Assembly (NCBI GenBank): GCA_964247295.1
Contig: CAXTTV010000173.1
Coordinates: 1 to 10,492 of the forward strand
Direction of reading: 5' to 3'
DNA from: CAXTTV01 sp964247295
Lineage (GTDB): Bacteria; Chloroflexota; Ktedonobacteria; Ktedonobacterales; Ktedonobacteraceae
DNA length: 10,492 bases
The translations under genes and the position numbers were made by a program. The notes under the pieces were generated by a model. It had not been told where the DNA came from. It searched no databases and was given only the letters and a program-made list of their open reading frames with translations. Below, one piece after another: positions 5,481 to 10,492 of this stretch. Position 1 is the first letter of the stretch. Every line of letters begins with the position of its first letter.

Positions 5481-8447
5481 TTACTCCTGGTCAGGAGGGC
5501 TGGTACTCCCCTGAACCTCACGCTTTAAGTTCGCGACCTGTATTAGCATCATAAGCATACCGGTAGAGGCCTTCTCTATGACGGACGCCAAATCCTTTTC
5601 AGTATCGGGTGTATAAACGGGCACTCCCTGAGCAATTACTTTATCAAGTATCTGTTGAAGTCCTTCCGTTCCTGGCATTACAAGAATCTGTTTATCAATG
5701 ATACTCCTCAATACCTCATTATTAATAGAGACGCTGGCATCGTTTACAGGCTTCTCATATATAAGTTCAGGCAACTCCATCGGCTCGCTAAGAGTACCTT
5801 CAGTAAAGGGTATACTGGCAATCAATTGATTCAGACTGTTTAACAGTTTATCTCTAGCTACAGGTTTTACCAGATACTCATTCGCTCCCAACACATAACC
5901 AGCAGAGCGATCCTCTAACACGGTAAGTAGGATCACTGGGATATTTACCGTTCGAGGATTGGATTTAAGCTGATGCAAAATCTGCCAGCCGTTGACTCGC
6001 GGCATCATGATATCCAGGGTAACGGCTTTGGGTTGCATTTCCTCGATTATCGCGATCGCTTGCGTAGAGTCCTGAATGCCAAGCACTCGATAGGGAGATT
6101 GCTCCAGGGCAGCAGAGATTAATTGCAAAACGTCAGGATTATCATCAATGGCAATCACCAGGTTGGACTCGTGATCCTGCTCGCTATTCTTTAAATCTTC
6201 GGTGACGGAACCGACGTGTAACGAAGGAAGATTATTGCTTAACGCAGCAGGATGGTTCAAACGCAGGTCTGGCAAGGTCTTCCGGCCTCGGATACGTATG
6301 GGCAAGACAATAGTAAAGGTAGTACCTTTGTATAGCTCGCTCTGAATCTCAACTTTGCCACCTAGAAGCATTGTGAGTTCGCGTACAATGGACAGCCCAA
6401 GCCCAGTACCACCATAGCTACGACTACTACTAGAGTCTACCTGATAAAAGGCATCAAATATCTTATCTTGCTTTTCAGGCTCGATCCCAATACCTGTATC
6501 AATAACAGAGATCGCGACCCGCTCGCCTTTGCGCATCTCCTCCGGTTCCACCTCGCCACTCCACTTTCGGGCAGCTACAGTGACACTGCCCTTTTCCGTA
6601 AATTTAAGTGAATTGGAGATCAAATTCAAGAGGATCTGCTGCACTTTTCGGGCGTCGGTCTCAATTTGTGGCAGATCTTCCTCAATCTCTAGATGAAGCT
6701 TAAGATCCCGTTCCAGGGCAATAGATTTTGTCTCGTCAACTACGCTACTTAAAAGCTGCTGGAGATCAACTTCGCTGGCGTTTACATCCATACGACCAGC
6801 TTCAACCTTAGCAAGATCCAGAACGTCATTAATGAGCATAAGCAGGTGCTGCGCATTTTTCAGAATGCGATCAATGTTGCCGCTCTGGCGGTTGGTCAAA
6901 GGCGCTTTATTTGTAGACCTTAAAAGCATTTGACTGAAACCAATGATGGAAGTCAGTGGAGTTCTAAGCTCGTGCGACATAGTAGAGAGAAACTGACTGC
7001 GCGCCCGGTTCGCCTCCTCCAATGCTCCATTTAAGACGGTCAATTCGTCTCTTTGCTGCCTTAAAGCGAGGTTGATCCTCTCCAGTTCCCGAGCCTGTTG
7101 CTCCATAGCATTGTTCTGCTTCTGCGTATACTCATATGCCAGAGCATTGCTGATGGCGGCAGCGACATTGCTGGAAACAACATAAAAAACATTGCGCGTC
7201 TGCTCACTCATAGGAAAGATTGAACCAATCACCAGAACACCCATCAGTTCATTGGCGTGTACTAAAGGCAGATGGTAAAGACTGGAAGGCAGAACTGTAC
7301 CCACAACAGTTCTCACCTGGAAATGCTTCTCCTGATTCTGGTTTCGATCAGAGAGCATCAAGGGCTCGCGTTCAGAAGCGACTCTTCCTACAAAGCCTTC
7401 TTCCAGGGCAAAACTTTGCTGAGTATGCTCGATTTGAATACCTTGAGAGCTGAATAGTGTCAAGCGTTGAGTTTCATGGTCATAAAGATAGAGCGCCGCG
7501 ACCTGAGCATCTAAGGTACGTAGCGCCTGCTGCATAAAAAGCCTGGTTAACTCACTCAGATCCAGACTATCGGTCAGGACAGCATTTAACTGCGAAACCT
7601 GCTCCAGAATATCTCGGTCACTCAGGGCCTGCTGCTGCTGCTGGAGCGTCTGGGCCATTGTATTAAAGGTTTCCCCGAGTCTGCTCAAGTCAGCATCCCG
7701 GACATCCATAACTCGGGCTCCCAGATCACCGGAACCAAAGACCTCAGTGGTTTTATTTAAAATGTCCAGTTGCTCTCGCTGAGCCTGTACAAAACGTTTA
7801 AACGTGAACCACAACCACCAGAGGGCCAGAAGAGAGAGAAGAACAGATCCGGTGAGCGCACAGATATCCAAAATAGTAGTCCGATTTTGAAGGACCGTCA
7901 GATTATTGTCTACATCATGCTGTAACTGTGCCTCGGCCTCGCGAAAGCTGTCGAAAAGAGATTTTCCATAGCTGTTCGTATCCGGGCTCTGGGCCTGAAC
8001 TCGTTGACCGCTATCCACCAACTTCATCTGTGGATCTGCATAGTTCATTACCCAGTTATGTGCTCGATTATCGACCGTTCCTAATTCGTGCACGGTAGCG
8101 GAAAAATCACTACTGTTTGTGTCACCTTTTAGATTCTGTAAGGCTTTTTGATAGTTTGCGCGTCCCTGCATATTGGGCTGTAGAAAAACTTTATCGCCTG
8201 TGTTAATATACCCACGGACGCCGGTCTCTTGATCCACCATTGCCTGAAGTAACGCATTTGCATTATCGTGCAGGCGCACTTTTTGCTCACCTAGCTGCTG
8301 CTGGTTCCACGCAGCAAAGATGCCGAGGATCGCGCTTATAATAATACAGAGTAAAAATATACCAATCGAGAAAAGAAGCCGCCTGCGCAGAAGATCTGTG
8401 AGGCTCTGCATTTTCTTTGAAGTCTTGTCTTGTAATTTAAATTCCAT
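5481..8447 (-). CDS. hybrid sensor histidine kinase (CHASE3-HAMP-GAF-HisKA-HATPase-REC)
   Basis: 988 residues. TM1 is at about 23-46. An extracytoplasmic CHASE3 domain follows at about 48-188, with its hallmark MVDQETGVRGYINTGD (70-85). TM2 is at about 193-216 and HAMP at about 217-270. The GAF domain (about 285-435) is flanked by coiled coils (265-282 with a Gln run, and 440-480). HisKA follows with phospho-acceptor H492 in MSHELRTPL. The ATPase domain has its N box around N612 (LISNSLKFT), G1 VIDTGIGI (648-655), F box FDAFYQ and G2 GGTGLGLSI (679-687). The receiver (about 762-878) has D768-D769, D812 in LDIMMP, T842 and K861. A last part (about 880-988) matches nothing I recognise. All catalytic residues are present. 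The ATG has GAAGAG seven bases upstream. It is the first gene of an operon with the receiver at 5046; the signal is unknown. Confidence 0.95.
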   Translation of the reverse strand: MEFKLQDKTSKKMQSLTDLLRRRLLFSIGIFLLCIIISAILGIFAAWNQQQLGEQKVRLHDNANALLQAMVDQETGVRGYINTGDKVFLQPNMQGRANYQKALQNLKGDTNSSDFSATVHELGTVDNRAHNWVMNYADPQMKLVDSGQRVQAQSPDTNSYGKSLFDSFREAEAQLQHDVDNNLTVLQNRTTILDICALTGSVLLSLLALWWLWFTFKRFVQAQREQLDILNKTTEVFGSGDLGARVMDVRDADLSRLGETFNTMAQTLQQQQQALSDRDILEQVSQLNAVLTDSLDLSELTRLFMQQALRTLDAQVAALYLYDHETQRLTLFSSQGIQIEHTQQSFALEEGFVGRVASEREPLMLSDRNQNQEKHFQVRTVVGTVLPSSLYHLPLVHANELMGVLVIGSIFPMSEQTRNVFYVVSSNVAAAISNALAYEYTQKQNNAMEQQARELERINLALRQQRDELTVLNGALEEANRARSQFLSTMSHELRTPLTSIIGFSQMLLRSTNKAPLTNRQSGNIDRILKNAQHLLMLINDVLDLAKVEAGRMDVNASEVDLQQLLSSVVDETKSIALERDLKLHLEIEEDLPQIETDARKVQQILLNLISNSLKFTEKGSVTVAARKWSGEVEPEEMRKGERVAISVIDTGIGIEPEKQDKIFDAFYQVDSSSSRSYGGTGLGLSIVRELTMLLGGKVEIQSELYKGTTFTIVLPIRIRGRKTLPDLRLNHPAALSNNLPSLHVGSVTEDLKNSEQDHESNLVIAIDDNPDVLQLISAALEQSPYRVLGIQDSTQAIAIIEEMQPKAVTLDIMMPRVNGWQILHQLKSNPRTVNIPVILLTVLEDRSAGYVLGANEYLVKPVARDKLLNSLNQLIASIPFTEGTLSEPMELPELIYEKPVNDASVSINNEVLRSIIDKQILVMPGTEGLQQILDKVIAQGVPVYTPDTEKDLASVIEKASTGMLMMLIQVANLKREVQGSTSPPDQE

Positions 8448-8699
8448 GCATCTACTCTTCTGTAAGAAAAAAGTGGTGGATCTGCTGTTAATGTATCTTT
8501 ATTTTTATCACAAAAATCTTGATGGGCTAAAGTAAAGGGGACTTTTTACTTTCTACTAATGAAACGGAAAGTCGTTACTAAACGTTTTTTATATACGGCT
8601 ATACCCGTGCTAGTTTTCAGCACTTGAGTATAGTTCCTACGAAAACGGATAGTCAGATTATATCAGACAATCCGAAAACAAAAGCATCAAGGAGCATTT
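8448..8699. promoter_or_regulatory. divergent spacer between kinase and 86-aa gene, rich in inverted repeats
   Basis: About 250 AT-rich bases hold the promoters for both directions, though no clear -35/-10 pair stands out on either strand. Besides the palindrome at 8646-8674 (listed separately) it holds GACTTT/AAAGTC (8540-8573) with a nested TTTC/GAAA (8550-8564), and the hairpin GTGCT/AGCAC (8607-8623, loop of 7). A TTGAGTATAGT run (8624-8634) resembles the start of the promoter at 844 but lacks a partner -10 at the right distance. Confidence 0.4.
8646..8674. promoter_or_regulatory. 29-bp imperfect palindrome, candidate operator for the 86-aa gene
   Basis: The arms CGGATaGTCaGAT (8646-8658) and ATCaGACaATCCG (8662-8674) are mirror images across a 3-base centre, with only two mismatched pairs (A opposite A, lower case). 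The centre contains the -10-like TTATAT (8658-8663). The palindrome ends 14 bases before the SD AAGGAG (8689-8694) of the gene at 8700. Long symmetric dyads at this place usually bind a dimeric regulator; a leader-RNA hairpin is the alternative. Confidence 0.45.
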
Positions 8700-8960
8700 A
8701 TGAGTATTAGAGATCTGGGCACTCATACAGTTGAATTACACGATCTTGGTACCCTTGACATTGTGGGGCCCGGAGCCCGCCTTACTCTGCCAGCTCGCGA
8801 GGCCTTCGAGCTATTCCAGTGGTTGGATCAGCAGAAGGAGGTTTTATTTCAGCATTCGACTCAGGGCTCTCTACAGGAGTCACCGGATTGGCTAAAAGAG
8901 TCAGTTGAGGGGCGCGGCCCCCAAACCGAAGAACTTGATCTTCCGGTAGACGAGATGTAG
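8700..8960 (+). CDS. small acidic orphan protein, 86 aa
   Basis: No family is recognised. The first half looks folded: strands HTVELHDLGTLDIVG (9-23) and ARLTL (26-30), then a helix PAREAFELFQWLDQQKEVLF (31-50). The last 35 residues are polar and acidic (ESPDWLKESVE, EELDLPVDEM), probably disordered. There are no membrane segments, signal peptide or cysteines. The beta hairpin followed by one amphipathic helix would suit a small binding or regulatory partner, but that is only a shape argument. The start is well supported by AAGGAG (8689-8694) five bases before ATG. It is divergent from the hybrid kinase and convergent with the SRPBCC gene, standing alone behind its own palindromic control region. 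Confidence 0.75.
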   Translation: MSIRDLGTHTVELHDLGTLDIVGPGARLTLPAREAFELFQWLDQQKEVLFQHSTQGSLQESPDWLKESVEGRGPQTEELDLPVDEM

Positions 8961-9008
8961 TTTTTAGTATATCTAATTTTTTAGAAAACTTCCATAAAAA
9001 TAATAGAT

Positions 9009-9076
9009 GGCCTGAAACTCCGTCCCATTTGCAATAGCTTTGTGGCTATTATCAGATACGATTGAAGTTTCAGGCC
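9009..9076. terminator. nested hairpin between convergent genes, possible bidirectional terminator
   Basis: GGCCTGAAACT (9009-9019) and AGTTTCAGGCC (9066-9076) are perfect 11-bp inverted arms. The 46-base loop holds a second hairpin, AATAGC (9033-9038) / GCTATT (9045-9050). It lies between the stop at 8960 (+) and the stop at 9127 (-). There is no T run after either arm, so a classical terminator is uncertain; it might instead be a small repeated element or a structured RNA. Confidence 0.4.
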
Positions 9077-9126
9077 GTACAGGTTATTAGGAAACTGTGG
9101 ATGTCATCAGGCTTGTGACCTGAGTG

Positions 9127-9660
9127 TTACATCGTGCGGTTTTGGTTCTGCGTGGTGCTACCTTTCGCAGCCGCGCTGTCGGAATGGAAAATGTAGGTGG
9201 AAGAGTTCGGATCAAGAGCGCCCGCAGGTGCCTGATCTACCAGTTGCGCGAAATGATCCAGGTCATGCTGAAGGGCATTTTGGAAGCGGGTACCGGCACC
9301 AGCCTTCTCACCAAGATCTCCCAGGGCTCCAAGAGGCGGATTGTAGTTGATTGTAACCTCTACGCGCGTCTGGCGATCGCCCAGAGGAGCAAACGTTACT
9401 TTACCAAAGTTCTCCAGGCCCTTTGTGGAGCGCCAGCCGATCTGCTTGTCCTCGACCCAGCCCTCGTTAATAGCATCCCACTCATGCTTACCAACAACCT
9501 CAGCAACCCAGTGGCTGGTCTGGCTATCATGGTAAGTAACTTCTTTCACAAAGCTCATAAACTTTGGAAAATCGTTGAAGTGCGTAAACATTCCGTACAC
9601 CTGATGCACAGAAGCATTCACGGCCACCGATGCGGTATGTGTCTGATAGTTATCTGCCAT
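9127..9660 (-). CDS. SRPBCC-fold protein (polyketide cyclase/dehydrase-like)
   Basis: 177 residues. This is a helix-grip (START/Bet v1-like) fold that binds hydrophobic ligands in a cavity; no substrate can be named. Characteristic stretches are VAVNASVHQVYGMFTHFNDF (12-31), FPKFMSFVKEV (31-41), the strand pair HWVAEVVGKHEWDAIN (50-65), IGWRSTKGLENFGKVTFAPL (74-93), RVEVTINYNPP (99-109), and the long C-terminal helix RFQNALQHDLDHFAQLV (125-141). The tail 142-177 is polar, rich in Ala, Ser, Thr and Gln, and likely disordered. Members of this COG5637-like type often act as stress-related or membrane-associated proteins rather than enzymes, so 'cyclase' should not be read as an activity. The ATG has AAAAGGGGAT nine bases upstream. 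The frame on the opposite strand (9124-9684) is a shadow of this gene. Confidence 0.9.
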   Translation of the reverse strand: MADNYQTHTASVAVNASVHQVYGMFTHFNDFPKFMSFVKEVTYHDSQTSHWVAEVVGKHEWDAINEGWVEDKQIGWRSTKGLENFGKVTFAPLGDRQTRVEVTINYNPPLGALGDLGEKAGAGTRFQNALQHDLDHFAQLVDQAPAGALDPNSSTYIFHSDSAAAKGSTTQNQNRTM

Positions 9661-10023
9661 AGTATTTATCCCCTTTTCTTCTAATATGAGAACTACTTTC
9701 TCTACGTCCAGTCTAAGCCCTCACAAAATCGTTATATGCGCTTCTCTCAACCTCTACTGATACATTTCCTGTATTCTTCAAAAAAGATACAGAATACCTT
9801 TTTACTGGCTCTTTGCCACAAACTAAGCGCGTTCTGAAAAGAACACGAGACAAAACGCTTTTGGGCTTCACTCTGTAACCATCTACATAACCAATCAGTA
9901 GATAAACCTTACCTCTGATCTATCTCCGTGTTTGAATGAGAAAAGGAAAGTTTCTCATTTATTTTGCGTAGAACCGCGAGGCTTTCCTATACAAAGAAGG
10001 TCAGATAAGCCGTGGAACATAAA
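9661..10023. other. gene-free upstream region of the SRPBCC gene
   Basis: No protein-like frame is seen; a + strand frame starting at 9932 runs through the terminator hairpin and into the lectin gene and is not credible. The region holds overlapping inverted repeats, CTGTAT/ATACAG (9769-9774, 9787-9792) and GTATTC/GAATAC (9771-9776, 9792-9797). It also has GTTCT-GAAA-AGAAC (9831-9844), a 5-bp hairpin with a GNRA-type tetraloop, and CAAAA-CGC-TTTTG (9851-9863). These are candidate control sites for the gene starting at 9660. No good -35/-10 pair was found. Confidence 0.4.
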
Positions 10024-10077
10024 ACAGGAATGGCTCGGGAGTACGCACATGAGCGCGCACTCCCGAGTCATTCCTGT
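10024..10077 (-). terminator. strong terminator hairpin downstream of the lectin gene
   Basis: ACAGGAATGGCTCGGGAGT (10024-10042) pairs over 19 bp with ACTCCCGAGTCATTCCTGT (10059-10077). The only imperfection is a G opposite T, which is a G-U pair in the + strand RNA and an A-C mismatch in the - strand RNA. The loop is 16 bases. Read on the minus strand it is 74 bp past the lectin stop at 10152 and is followed by TTTTATGTT, so it fits a Rho-independent terminator for that gene. Confidence 0.7.
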
Positions 10078-10151
10078 GAAAAACAAAATCTATAGTAGTA
10101 AATGTGTCGAGCCTACATCCAACTCACGTTCTCAGAGAAAAGTTTCTACAA

Positions 10152-10492
10152 CTAGAGAATCATCCAGAGATGATCATCAGTCCCATTATCACTAAACTGG
10201 ACAACCTGAGCGCTATCATCATGCGACATATTAGAGACCGCCAGTACCTTACCACTATTCTTATTTTGAATACGAACAGTGCCACTACTGCTACTCACCA
10301 ATAAGCGCCAGAGATGATCATCGGTCCCATCATCACTAAACTGCACCACATTCACTGAGTCATCATGCGACATATTGGTGACTCCCAACACCTTGCCACT
10401 ATTCTTATTCTGAATACGGAAGTACCCATCCGCATCATGAAGAAATTGCCAGAGGTGATCAGCGGTCCCATTATCGCTAAACTGCACTACAT
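10152..10492 (-). CDS. ricin-type beta-trefoil lectin repeat protein, C-terminal part (start lies beyond the window)
   Basis: 113 residues are visible. The frame stays open through the right edge: the last full codon is GTA (Val) and the repeat pattern demands more upstream, so GTG at 10487 is not the start. The product consists of repeats of about 47 residues: VVQFSDNGTADHLW, then FRIQNKNSGKVLGVTNMSHD, then VVQFSDDGTDDHLW, VRIQNKNSGKVLAVSNMSHD, and a last VVQFSDNGTDDHLWMIL before TAG. This is the ricin B / RICIN_2 pattern (x-I-x-N-x-x-SGKxLxV ... QxW), with HLW in place of QxW. Such domains bind sugars and usually form the C-terminal end of secreted glycoside hydrolases or lectins. The unseen N-terminus would tell which, and whether there is a signal peptide. 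The stop is followed by a strong terminator. Confidence 0.88.
   Translation of the reverse strand, partial: VVQFSDNGTADHLWQFLHDADGYFRIQNKNSGKVLGVTNMSHDDSVNVVQFSDDGTDDHLWRLLVSSSSGTVRIQNKNSGKVLAVSNMSHDDSAQVVQFSDNGTDDHLWMIL
10164..10492 (-). repeat. tandem 141-144 bp coding repeats of the lectin
   Basis: The + strand motif CCAGAGATGATCATC recurs with few changes at 10164, 10308 and 10449 (the last as CCAGAGGTGATCAGC). Each copy is followed by a stretch like GGTCCCATTATCACTAAACTG. The period is 144 then 141 bp, one lectin repeat. The similarity at DNA level, including third codon positions, points to recent duplication or gene conversion between units. Confidence 0.8.

Noticed and set aside
276..8592. 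13-bp word AAACGTTTTTTAT shared by 276-288 and 8580-8592
   Set aside because: One shared AT-rich 13-mer in 10 kb is expected by chance, and the contexts do not match.
9124..9684. 186-residue frame on the plus strand
   Set aside because: It is the antisense shadow of the SRPBCC gene, which has clear family motifs and an SD.
9769..9844. LexA-type boxes
   Set aside because: CTGTAT/ATACAG has too long a spacer for the proteobacterial box, and GTTCT/AGAAC is in the opposite order to the Gram-positive GAAC-N4-GTTC.
9932..10195. 87-residue plus-strand frame
   Set aside because: It runs through the terminator hairpin and into the antisense of the lectin gene, and its composition is basic and random-looking.

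Overview
The window looks like a piece of a draft genome from a large-genome soil bacterium, most likely Chloroflexota, class Ktedonobacteria (Ktedonobacter-like). This is inferred from the mix of genes: a ricin-type lectin repeat protein, a CHASE3-HAMP-GAF hybrid kinase, an LtrA-family protein, a SRPBCC protein, and several small hydrophilic orphan proteins with strong Shine-Dalgarno (SD) sites in AT-rich spacers. No marker gene is present, so the assignment is tentative. A run of 42 undetermined bases (1911-1952) shows that the assembly is unfinished here.

Layout. 1-534 is AT-rich with no convincing gene. 535-714 (-) encodes a 59-residue two-helix membrane protein. Across a divergent AT-rich promoter region, 906-1276 (+) is a decayed alpha/beta hydrolase: its N-terminus and C-terminus are recognisable, but the middle with the nucleophile is deleted and the two halves are in different frames. 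A GNAT acetyltransferase (1295-1783, +) follows 18 bp later. 1895-2161 is a segment bounded by inverted repeats that contains the assembly gap, probably a remnant of a mobile or repetitive element. LtrA (2168-3316, -) and a small GGQ release-factor-like protein with a GTG start (3403-3738, -) form a likely two-gene unit.

3888-4292 (+, orphan hydrophilic protein) and 4497-4985 (+, two-helix membrane protein with an acidic cytoplasmic or periplasmic tail) precede a long perfect hairpin. That hairpin separates them from the convergent signalling operon: a 988-residue hybrid histidine kinase (5481-8447, -) and a stand-alone CheY-like receiver (5046-5441, -) 39 bp downstream. The kinase senses through CHASE3 and GAF modules. 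It carries its own receiver and an unassigned C-terminal extension. The free receiver has no output domain, so the outlet of the pathway lies elsewhere.

Beyond a regulatory spacer rich in palindromes, 8700-8960 (+) encodes an 86-residue orphan. It is convergent with a SRPBCC-fold protein (9127-9660, -), and a nested hairpin lies between them. A gene-free stretch of about 490 bp follows, containing a strong terminator hairpin (10024-10077). That terminator serves the last gene, the C-terminal end of a ricin-type beta-trefoil protein (10152 to the right edge, -) built from near-identical repeats.

No defence system, CRISPR array, tRNA or rRNA was seen. The most distinctive points are the broken hydrolase, the inverted-repeat segment with the gap, the repeat-built lectin, and the several palindromes placed at promoters.
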